Source: Mytilus galloprovincialis
Taxonomy: Eukaryota > Mollusca > Bivalvia > Mytilida > Mytilidae
Length of the DNA stretch: 64,000 nt
Assembly: GCF_965363235.1 (NCBI RefSeq)
Contig: NC_134844.1
Location: forward strand, 16,970,646 to 17,034,645
Reading direction: 5' to 3'
Within the stretch, counting starts at the first letter, position 1. The number at the start of each line of letters is the position of its first letter. The position numbers and the translations under genes were made by a program. A model generated the notes under the pieces. The model worked only from the letters and a program-made list of their open reading frames with translations. It ran no database searches and had not been told where the DNA came from. This document shows positions 21,741-31,804 of this stretch, piece after piece.

Positions 21741-23220
21741 TGCATAAAAAATAAAATCACAAAAATACTGAAATCAGCGGAGTCGAAATGCAATGTCACT
21801 AACCAAATGACAAAATCGACAAATGTATCAAACAAATGGACACCTGTCATATTTCTGACTTGGTACAGAAATTTCCTTTTGTAAAAAAATGTGGATTAAA
21901 TTTGGTTTTATAGCTAGCAATAGTGAATTTACTGCGAATATTGAGTTCAATAATTTTATTTTATGGTTATTTATGAGTATCATTCATACCGACATGAATA
22001 AAACAAACCTGTTTCTTGTAAATCATGATAGTGATGATAAGTTATTTTGTTTTTATCAAGATTATTACTTTTTCTTCTAAATTATAAAACTCCTAAACGC
22101 AATGAGTATGAGTTTTAAACTTTATAAGCTTCTGCATATATATGAGATAAGATTTGAAAAATACAGGAGAATAATTGGAACAATTTCAAAATATTACTGA
22201 AATAAATGTGGGTCTATGATGCCCTCCGAACTCAAGACGGCTTTCAGTAACCTACCTCAAAACTATGAATAGACATACGACCATTCGAAGACGATTTGTT
22301 ACCCAAAGGGAACAACATCAATAAATAGGCCTCAAATTTTTAGGCCTGACATTTGATTAATTATAAAACTAGGAAAGTGGAATATATCTTCCCTATTGTC
22401 GCGGTTTCTTGTCATATTCCTGACTTGGAAATGACATTTGCTTTTGTAGAAGATGATGGATTAAACCTGGTTTAAACATCTCACGTGTATGACAGTCGAA
22501 TAAAATTCCTTTATATTGACAATAATTTGTGAACAAAACAAACAGACATAATAGTAAAAACTGTCAAATTTCAGGGTACATAAGTCAACATTGTGTGATA
22601 ATCATAATGACTATAAAACAAACAATATGCCAACAAAGAAAAACCAAATGTAAACATATAAACAAAGCACAAGTACATATAAAACATTTAAGACAAGAAA
22701 AAAACAAATCACCATAGCTTAGTACTGTTAACTTTTGAATACAACAGACTAAAGTAAGAACCATTTAATATATAGCGGAAAAAATGAAATAGATTAAGTG
22801 AAGTATTATTCAATATAAAAAATAAAAAAAGTAAGATCACAAAAATACTGCACTTAGAGGAAAATCAATTCGGAAAGTCCATAATCACATGGCAAAATCA
22901 AATAACAAAAAGCATCAAAAACGAATGGACAAGAACTGTCATATTCTTGACTTGGTACAGGCATTTTCAAATGTAGAAAATGGGGGATTAAACCTGGTTT
23001 TATAGCGCTAACCCTCTCACTTTGATGTCAGTCTCGTCAAATTCCGTTATATTTATATTGATGCGTTAACTAAACAGACACAATAAATAAAATAGTCAAA
23101 ATATGGGTACATCCGTCATCATCGTATAACAATTTTAAAAGGGACAATTTAACAGAGCACAAAAACATCTATCTACAAACTCATTCATTGATTTGTGTGT
23201 CTGACGTCAAATTATTTTAT
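21740..23220 (+). repeat. Three successive family A copies
   Basis: Copies begin near 21745, 22390 and 22820, the last being the longest. Each runs through ATCACAAAAATACTG, CTTGGTACAG, GGATTAAACCTGGTTT, ACAGTCG or TCAGTCTCGTC, and AACAAACAGACATAATA-like segments. They are not exact tandem repeats and probably inserted separately or through an old duplication. No ORF is conserved. Confidence 0.6.
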
Positions 23221-23582
23221 ACGTCACATACATTTGTCGTTCAATGTGCATGCAAACAATTTTAAAGTTAACATAGGCAATGTTAGCATGTAGGGTTAAT
23301 AAATCAAAAGTATGTAAGAATAAATATCAGAAAAAGACCGAGATTGAAAATAGTCCAAAAGTTGTATATAGAATTTATAAGAATCCACAAATAGTTAATT
23401 CCACTATCGAAATATAGACTAATCTAAGTACTGTTCAGTAGAAAATATGAGCTTTTAATATAGAAAAATCAAACATACTTTAAAATAGAAAAGACGAAAT
23501 ATAAACATATTCAAGTAGTTTTTAATCGACATAACGGTTATTGACTATGCTAACTGCTATTCAATACCAAAGACATAATATA

Positions 23583-25590
23583 GAAGAGGGACGAAAGATA
23601 CCAAAGGGACAGTCAAACTCATAAATCTAAAACAAGCTGACAACGCCATGGCTAAAAATGAAAAAGACAAACAAACAACAGCACACACGACACAACATAG
23701 AAAACATAAGAGTAAACAACACGAACCCCACCAAAAAACTAGGGGTGATCTCAGGTGCTCCGGAAGGGTATGCAGGTTCTGCTCCACATGTGGCACCCAT
23801 CGTGTTGCTCATGTAATAACACATCCAGTAAATAATCTAATTCGGTAGGTCACAATCATGAAAGGGAAGGGATTGTAGTTACGACGTAAGGAACATATCC
23901 GATATCATTTGTGAAACGGTTATTCCATAACGGTCAACCAACTTGTGATGGCGTCCGTAAAATTTACGAAGGGATGATTTCAACTTCACCATTGGGAACT
24001 CTTGGTTTAATAGCTTCCTTGTGAGCAGCAACCCTCTATCAAGAAAATCATGATAGGAAATGCAAGCACGGGAATATCGTATCAATTGGGAGATATATAC
24101 CCCGTATGCAGGTGCTGCTGGAATGTTGCTACTTAGAAATGGAAAGTTCACAATTGGAAAGCTGAAATCATCTCTTTTGTCGTAAAGTTTTGTTTTCAAC
24201 CGACCGTCATTGTCAATTTCTAGATGTAAGTCAAAATATGAGGCCGACTTAACTGTATCTGTAGTATCCTTTATCTCTAGCTCGATTGGATAGATGCGTT
24301 CCACATAGTCACCAAATTGGGAATTATTTAGTGAAAGAACATCATCTATATAGCGAAAAGTAGAGTGAAAGGATATTGCTAACTTCTTATCTTTCTTTCT
24401 AAAAAGTTCCTGCATGAAGTCAGTCTCATAATAATAAAGAAACAAGTCGGCAAGTAGAGGGGCACAGTTTGTTCCAACTGGAATGCCGACAGTCTGTTGA
24501 AAAACACGTCCTCTGACCGTAACAAATATGTTGTCAATCAAGAAATCAAGCATCTTGATAATATCAGTTTCAGAGAATTTTTAGTTCGAATCAGAGTGAT
24601 CCTTTACAAAGTAGGATTTATCCCTCCCTAAGACAAGATACTCGTATCTACTTTGGCCATTCTTTTTTAAGAAGCCAAGCAATACTAACTCTTTCAATTT
24701 GTCTTTTAGTTTGGAATGTGGAATACTAGTGTAAAGAGCAGAAAAGTCAAATGTTTTAATACTGTTACAAGATGAAAGAGAGTTAGATTGTATGTACTCT
24801 AAAAGATCTTTGGAATTTTATAGTATCCACATCTGATTCACGCCCCCTCTAGAATAGGCAGATTCACAATAACTTTGAAGCCCGTCTTTGATTGCTGATA
24901 AAATAGATGTTAATAATTTAGAAAGAGGTTTCGTGGAGCACTTGGAGGACCCAGCAATATACCGTTATTTGTAAGGACACTTATATAGTTTAGGTATCCA
25001 ATATAGTGATGGCAGATCCAGTTCTTCATCGTTGAACTTGCAAAGGAACACAGAACAGACCTATGATTATCCAGGATTTCCTCTTTGGTAAGTGTCGTGA
25101 GGGTATATGTTGAGTTTCCAAGTGAATTGTCAATACCCAATTCGTTTATCAAGCAGTTAATGTAATGAGTTTTACACACAAAAACGATGTTGTTTGGGGC
25201 TTTATCTGCGGGGACAACAACATATTTGTCATGGAGGTAGGATAGGTGTTTTGCAACATTTGGGTCTTTAAAGATTGACGTAGCATGGGCATTGATAGAC
25301 CCATTCAGTTTCTTAATTCTGATTTGTATCAACGACCTCACTGCCTTAATCTATTCGGAAAGAGTGTCTACGTCTTCCTTCTCGCGCTTAGCCCATTGCC
25401 TGGCATAATCCTCAACTGAATCAATCAAAATTTTAAAGTTGTATTTCCAATTGATGGATTTAGGCTCACCATATTTCGGACCTTTCGATAACACATTTCG
25501 CAGAGTAGTGTTATTAACAATGTTGAGGTCACCGGTAATAACGTGTCCAGCAGGATTATATGTGAATTGGGAACTAGCACAAGCGCTTGA
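23583..25590 (-). mobile_element. Penelope-like retroelement, 5'-truncated, RT end and 3' tail
   Basis: Reads, on the minus strand, from a CxC-domain remnant (SPAGHxxTGDL-like, near 25545) through RT to a 3' tail ending in CTTTCGTCCCTC. The RT piece at 23879-24553 has QQTVGIPVGTNCAPLLADLF (motif B region) and FRYIDDVLSL (catalytic YIDD), with KLYDKRDDFSF downstream. An upstream piece at 24910-25341 has KYVVVPADKAPNNIVFVCK. RT resembles the naiad copy at 38898 throughout, so it belongs to the same broad clade but a different family with a different tail. The frame is interrupted in several places and the endonuclease end is absent, so the copy is dead. Confidence 0.85.
23879..24553 (-). pseudogene. 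PLE reverse transcriptase, C-terminal fragment (224 residues)
   Basis: Longest open piece of the copy above: palm and thumb, with YIDD and the conserved GIPVGTNCAPLLADLFLYYY. It ends at the native stop (ISDMFLTS). Upstream coding is disrupted just before LDFLIDNIF. Confidence 0.8.
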
Positions 25591-25892
25591 TATTTCGAGA
25601 CGACGCTAAGTCCTATTTAGTTACAAAGACAGGATGTTGACTACGCTAAGTAGCATTCCATAGCAAAGACAAAATATAGACTATACTGAGTACTATACAA
25701 ATAGAAAATATGGGATATAGAACTTCGGTAAGTTCTTTTCAGTATCAAAAATATGATAAAGACTACGCTAAGTACTAAACATAGCAAAGCCAGAATTAAG
25801 ACTACGCTAAGTACTTTTCAATAGAAAAGACGGGGTATAGACTTCGCTAATACTATGCAATAGCAAAGACTGGATATCGACTACGTTAACTT

Positions 25893-27185
25893 GTAGCAAC
25901 TTTACCTGACCATATCGGAAAATGGGTATTTAGTCGGATCTTAACACGTACTTGTGATTTGGTTAAAACCGGTTTTGATCAAAATATACGAAGAAATGTC
26001 GAAATGTTCAGGACTTAATTAAATCCGTATTTCGGTAAGATGGTGCAAGCATACGATTTTTAACCGGATTTTTGTGACAAAAATGTCGGTTATTGATTTG
26101 GGGATGTACGGCGGACGGGCGGTCGGGCGGCCGGGCGGTCGGGCGGCCTGGCGGTCGGGCGGGCGGCAATCAAATGTTGTCCGTGCATTTACTCATGAAC
26201 CGTTCAACCAAAGCTTTTAAAATTTTAATATGTTGTTACTGACAACTAAATGAAGGTCAAGTTCAATAATGGCGATTTTGACTTTTACCGTTCAGGAGTT
26301 ATGGTTCTTGAAAGATTGAAAAATGGAGTTTCCAGTCGTGTCCGTGCATTTACGCATGAACTGTTCTACCAAAGCTTCCCAAATTTTATTATGTTGTTAC
26401 TGATGACAAAATGGAGGTCAAGTCCAATAATGACGATTTTGACTTTTACCGTTCAGGAGTTATGGTTCTTGAAAGATTGAAAAATGGAGTTTCCAGTTGT
26501 GTCCGTGCATTTACGCATGAACTGTTCTACCAAAGCTTCCCAAATTTTAATATGTTGTTACTGATGACAAAATAGAGGTCAAGTCCAATAATGACGATTT
26601 TGACTTTTACCGTTCAGGAGTTATGGTTCTTGAAAGATTGAAAAATGGTGTTTCCAGTCGTGTCCGTGCATTTTCTCATGAACCATTCAACCAAAGCTTT
26701 TGAAATTTTTATATGTTGTTACTGATGACAAAATAGAGGTCAAGTTCAATAATGGCGATTTTGACTTTTACCGTTCAGGCGTTATGGTTCTTGAAAGATT
26801 GTAAAATGGCGTTTCCATTCACGTTGTTGCATTTACTCATGAACCATTCAATCTAAGCTTTTCAAATTTTAATATGTTGATACTGATGACAAAATAGAGG
26901 TCAAGTTCAATAATGACGATTTTGACTTTTACCGTTCAGGCGTTATGGTTCTTGAAAGATTGTAAAATGGCGTTTCCATTCACGTTGTTGCATTTACTCA
27001 TGAACCATTCAATCTAAGCTTTTCAAATTTTAATATGTTGATACTGATGACAAAATGGAGGTCAAATTTGATATTGACGATTTTCCCTTTCACCATTCAT
27101 CAGTAATGGTTCTTGTGATATTGCCAGGACACAAATAAATATTAATAAATCCGGTTTGCTGTCGTTGTGACAGCCTCTTGTTATT
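25893..27185 (-). mobile_element. Tandem-repeat-core element (pearl/HINE-like), 161-bp units
   Basis: Landmark GTCCGTGCAT (or its variant) recurs at 26179, 26340, 26501 and 26662, and as GTTGTTGCAT at 26823 and 26984: an exact 161-bp period over about six units. A GC-rich (CGGGCGGT)n microsatellite occupies 26106-26166. The other end has the hairpin GCTGTC/GACAGC (27158-27174) followed by CTCTTGTTA. Read on the minus strand the order is AACAAGAGGCTGTC hairpin, tandem core, microsatellite, 3' flank, the layout of bivalve pearl elements and Helentron-associated elements. No coding capacity. Confidence 0.65.
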
Positions 27186-28268
27186 GCGTCTTACACTTTG
27201 AGAAGCGAATAATCTTCAACTACTTTATTCAAATAGTGTGTAAAAAAGTTAATTTTGAGCTATGAAAGTCAAGTGGCTCGAGCATTTTTCTGAGGAAGTT
27301 TTAAAAAATTGCAAAGAAATATTTTTACAGTGGGTTAGCTTTCATTAGTCTTAACTATCTATAGATATACAACTTTTGGTTATATTTCTAATTTAGAATC
27401 ATCATTGAAGGTGGGGACGATTGCACAGATAATTAATTATATTGATGTGCCATTTGTATGCAATAGTGACATTCCGTTGTATTATCTGCCAATTTGAAAA
27501 AGTTATGCGAGTATTCTCTCCCCTTAACAGGTTCATTCTTTTATAATTAAGTTAAGGTTTCTGATATAATTTTGAATAATTCCAAAATGTATCAATTCAA
27601 TATATTTCAGTTTTTGTTATTGGTGTATCAAAAACATTGATGTACGAATATAATTTTATAAATTTGAAACGTTTAAAATGATTACATACCAATATAAAGA
27701 ACCGTCCATAATTTTTGAAAAACACTATGAACAAAATTCGAATTAGTTATCTTCCCTTGGTGATAGATTGATTGGGAAATGAACCAGTGTAATCTAATGG
27801 TAATGACAGAGAGGGACCAGCAAGCAAATTTTAGTTGTAGCTTATTCAACGTTAAAACAATTTTCCACTATAAACGAATGTTACTTTATACAAATATAAT
27901 GACTTTGTTGGCTAAATCTACAAATTTTATTAGATATTATGATTTTGTATTGCAATAGATTAATATGCTACGTTAAGTATTATTCAATAGCATATGATTG
28001 GTACACAATGTATAGACTACGCTAAGTACTATTCAACAGCAAAGAAAAGATAAAGGCAAATCTAATAACTACTAGTATTCAGGAGAAAATACGAGAGTAA
28101 TCCAACATATTGTTCAATAAAAATGACGTAATATGAACCTAACTTAGTAATTTTTAATATAAATATCGGTCATAGACTATCACGTTTAGTACTATTTAAT
28201 AGTAAAGACAGGATATATTTTCTATATTAAGTATTATTCAATGGCAAAGAAGAAACATGGTCAATTTA

Positions 28269-28506
28269 GGGACGACATCAAAAGATCGATGTAGGATAAA
28301 AACTTAAATCGAATAGTTTGGGGCTGGGGGGTCAACATTGTTGCAAGTTTTGTTAATCTAAAATCGATTTTACATATATCCATATAGGTAAATCAATTTT
28401 TCCCAAATTAAGTTAAGAAGGGGGTAAGGAGGGGGGTGGGGGGTAGGCGAAAAAAACTATGTGAATTAAGTTTTTTGATCCTACATTGAACTTTTGATGT
28501 CGTCCC
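28269..28506. mobile_element. MITE, PIF/Harbinger-like (TTA target duplication)
   Basis: 238 bp flanked by TTA on both sides. Terminal inverted repeats begin GGGACGACATCAAAAG and end CTTTTGATGTCGTCCC, with the match continuing imperfectly for about 40 bp (ATGTAGGATAAAAACTTAA). The interior contains G-rich runs at 28415-28450. A 3-bp TWA duplication and GGG start fit PIF/Harbinger; no transposase is present. Confidence 0.75.
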
Positions 28507-28509
28507 TTA

Positions 28510-29350
28510 ATCATGGCACACTATCTCATTCAACAAAGCCATAAGCAAAGACAAGGCGTGTATGATACTCTAACAACACTTATGAAAGAGGAAATACTAA
28601 ACGATAATAGGTCTTTTCTTTGTTCTTTTTGAATGGAAAACTGGAACGGTCCTAACTGTACTAGTTGTCAAAACAACATAAATGTTTAAAAACAACAAGT
28701 CCTATTTCTATGAGACTGAACAAAATACATGATATTAAAATGAGCAACGCGACAGATGCCATGCAGAGAAGTATCATTTTCATTTTCGTTTTCATTGTTT
28801 TATTTTTCGTCTGACGCTTGACATTTTAAAACGAAAAGCAATTATCACATGACATGCAGCCACTTTCTGTCTGACATACACTCAAATCCATACAATGGGG
28901 ATGCATTTAAAAAAATCAGACGATCCTATAGCACATCCAAATATGTTGGATAGCTTGACATGAAATAACGTATGCACAGGGGAAAATTTAAATAACGAGG
29001 ATAAACTGCATAGATATAAAAAATTCGATAAACATTAACAATCCCTTTGATATCTTTCGCCAGTCTTTTTTATTTCCAATTTTTCACGATTAGTCTGTTT
29101 TGTGGATAACTCGGCTAAGGTAATTGTTAGCAGATTGCTATATAGATATGTTTCATCTTTAAACGATAATTTTGTTTGATATTCTGCCAATTTGAGTATA
29201 TATTTATATATTTAGGCATTTAAAAACTGTACTGTTAGTAGTAAACAGAACATTTCAATAAATATGAATATATAACGCCACTTCTACGTACACTAATGAG
29301 TATACCACTGTTAATATGTGAAATGAAAGATAAGTAGAAAAAAGTATTAT
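28510..29350. other. Intergenic, no gene recognised
   Basis: AT-rich; no repeat shared within the window was found apart from a TTTGATATCTTTCGCC scrap near 29046 resembling PLE-tail ends. Confidence 0.35.
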
Positions 29351-29353
29351 AAT

Positions 29354-29359
29354 TTTATT
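29354..29359 (-). promoter_or_regulatory. Poly(A) signal AATAAA downstream of the 29405 stop
   Basis: AATAAA on the minus strand, about 46 nt after the TGA of the predicted terminal exon. Confidence 0.45.
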
Positions 29360-29404
29360 AATCCAAAGTCTTTTTTGGGTTAAGCTTTAAAATTCTATTT
29401 TAAT

Positions 29405-29778
29405 TCATCCAAATCCAGGCTTTTGTCCTGATGCCTCAGCTTCCATATGCTGCAAAGAATAACAATATCAGCATTTTTCATAAAAAAATATACTTTATTT
29501 ATAATACATATACATTTCTAATATTAAATTATAGAATCTCAACAATAAAAAAACTGTGATGCATGCATATCAACATTTATTCTTCAATTGCACGAAATTT
29601 ACAAATCAATTTAATATTGCAAGTGACAAACCTATATAGTAACAATAATTATTTTGAAAAAAAAAACATTTTATGATTCGCATTTGAAAACTTAACTTAT
29701 AACAAAACATGAACTTCTAATAACTTACATCAACTAAGTAGATCAAAAACTGATGTGTGTCTCTTGGAGAAGAAATAT
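29405..29778 (-). CDS. Probable last two exons of an unidentified gene
   Basis: Exon 29729-29778 (acceptor TTTCAG|AT, donor GAT|GTAAGT) encodes ISSPRDTHQFLIYLVD. Exon 29405-29449 (acceptor TTTGCAG|CAT) encodes HMEAEASGQKPGFG and a TGA. The phases agree: exon one needs one base from upstream and ends in phase 0. A poly(A) signal follows. Upstream exons were not identified and the 30-residue tail matches no family I can name. Support is good splice signals, phase agreement and a 3' signal; no homology was seen. Confidence 0.45.
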
Positions 29779-29784
29779 CTGAAA

Positions 29785-30420
29785 TACAAATACTAAATGT
29801 TTAAAATACATTAACCATTTAAAGTCACATGAAACCTCAAATAAAAAATTATGCATATGATTTTTATAACTAAATGGATACTTTTCATTATTAAACTTAT
29901 GTACACATACTTTTTTTCTGACGAAAACTCTTTAATTTGTTCACATTAAAGCAATTCACTGATATATTTTCCGTATATGCAAGTGATCTTAGCATGACCC
30001 GTCTCGTAAAAATCCGGTGATTGCAATACGCATGAATCTGTCAATAAAATAAACAATTATCTGATTGTATATGTTAATCACGTGCTCAATATCCATGCTT
30101 TTTGTTGATTATTAACTATAAGGTACAATCGGTAAACTTCGGCGATTATACGATATCTTAATGTAAAAAATGATAAAATCGTGCACAGAAGACTAAGTTT
30201 ATGATATATACATGCATTTGTTTAAGAATTGGATAAACATTATTTGTCACCAGTCACTCGTTTCATATGACTTTAGTCATTTGATTTAAATAATGTATTT
30301 ATCTCTATACATATAATAGAAATAATTCATATAGATTATATATCTTGCAAATAATAACGTCATTACAGATATGAGCAAAGTGAATGCGAGGGAATGTATA
30401 AACACCTAAGACGGACGTCA
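29785..30420. other. No feature assigned
   Basis: Probably intron or upstream of the minus-strand gene at 29405. An acceptor-like site near 30045 opens a frame of about 40 codons, but codon use and the downstream donor are unconvincing. Confidence 0.3.
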
Positions 30421-30870
30421 TATCCCTCAAAAAAGGGAAAATTGGCTATAGGAAAAGCTAAATCGTTCTATTTGTCGTATTTTTGTAAAAGGTTTCACGT
30501 GGAAACCTCAAATATGAAAGGAGTTATATTGTTTTATTTGTAGGATGTTCCCTAGGGTAAACTTCGGAAGTATATCAAGTGGGTAGTTTTTGATAACATC
30601 AAAGTAACGGTAAGAGTTGTTGAATTTATCAAGTAATTGAATTATGACGGATTATACTGAGTTTTAAACAACAGAACACGTTTGCTTTTCACGGGGTACG
30701 ATTTGTGCCAAAAAATACCTACAACCTGTCGATAAGCTGTATTGCCGAAACCAACAAAGATGTTGTCAAGAAGAAAATGTTCGTCTTTAATTATCATATC
30801 AATTTTCCAGTTATTAGAAATAAAAACCTTCCCGTCAGCGTGTTTTTTGTCACCTTTATCTATAGAAATT
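30420..30870 (-). pseudogene. PLE reverse transcriptase relic, another family
   Basis: The minus strand gives IIKDEHFLLDNIFVGFGNTA, then YRQVVGI followed by a degraded PMGTNCAP-like stretch. Further down are RYFD and a segment matching the NFPFL region of intact PLEs. FLLDNIF and RQVVGI are diagnostic of PLE RT but differ from both other families here. The catalytic YxDD cannot be read intact. Its 5' side is cut by the element starting at 30871. Confidence 0.65.
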
Positions 30871-31662
30871 AAACTAGAGGCTCTCAAGAGCCTGTATCGC
30901 TCATTTGACTCTACTTAGGTTTTTGAAATCATATAAAAACAGATAAAATTTGACTACAAAGTAACAACACTTGGTCAGCACTTCATAAGGAAAGGACTGT
31001 TCATGCTATGTTTGATTTCATTCAATTCCTTGGTTCTCTAGAGGACTTCTGTATGCATTTCCCATAGGATCCTATGTTAAACTAAGCCCCCCGCTGGATG
31101 ATGGATCAGCTACAAAGTAACAACACTTGGTCAGCACCTCATAAGGAACATTTTTGCCATGTTTTGGTTTCATTCCATTCAGTGGTTCTCTAGAAGAAGT
31201 CATTTGTATGCATTTCCCATAGGGTCCTGTTAAACAAAGTCCCCCGCTGGCGGCCATCTTGATTGATGGATCGGCTACAAAGTAACAACACATGGTCAGC
31301 ACCTCATAAGGAACATTCATGCCATGTGTGGTTTCATTCCATTCAGTGGTTCTCTAGAAGACGTCATTTGTATGCATTTCCTATAGGGTCCTATGTTAAA
31401 CTAAGTCCCCCGCTGGCGGCCATCTTGGATGATGGATGGACTACAAAGTAACAACACTTGGTCAGCACCTCATAAGGAACATTAATGCCATGTTTGGTTT
31501 CATTCAATTCAGTGGTTCTCTAGTAGAAGTTCAAAATGAAAAAAGTTAACGACGACGACGGACGACGACGACGGACGACAGACGACGACGACGGACGACA
31601 TACGACGGACGCCAAGTAATGCTAAAAGCTCACTTGGCCCTTCGGGCCAGGTGAGCTAAAAA
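30871..31662 (+). mobile_element. Tandem-repeat-core element (pearl/HINE-like), about 165-bp units
   Basis: Begins AACTAGAGGCTCTCAAGAGC with a perfect GGCTCT/AGAGCC hairpin. Core units start with GTAACAACAC at 30961, 31117, 31282 and 31448. A (GACGACG)n microsatellite follows at about 31551-31612. It ends with a strong hairpin, AGCTCACTTGGCCC / GGGCCAGGTGAGCT, and AAAAA. Termini match the element at 36621-43624 almost exactly while the cores differ. Non-coding. Confidence 0.75.
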
Positions 31663-31804
31663 ATCAACAAACGTATACGACTTCATATTCTCTATATGCT
31701 GTCATCCAGCATCAAATGTGGCGAACAGTCATTTAAGATAGTTATTGTTTGATTCAATGTCGTCTGAACTTATAATTAGCATAACATATTCTTTTGAATA
31801 AAAA

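Larger units (their letters stand above)
23400..28260. repeat. Degenerate minisatellite split by two insertions
   Basis: Units near 50 bp built around GACTACGCTAAGTACTATTC and AATAGCAAAGAC fill 23400-23582, 25597-25892 and 27960-28260. The two gaps hold a PLE (23583-25590) and a tandem-repeat-core element (25893-27185), plus about 770 bp of unassigned AT-rich DNA (27190-27960). One ancestral satellite tract therefore seems to have been opened by later insertions. Confidence 0.6.

Noticed and set aside
23648-23848. Plus-strand ORF of 66 residues, repeated at 35052
   Set aside because: Antisense to the PLE 3' tail; it recurs because the repeat recurs.
29918-30044. Possible upstream exon of the gene at 29405
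   Set aside because: Open frame and phase fit, but codon content is random-looking and the donor is weak.
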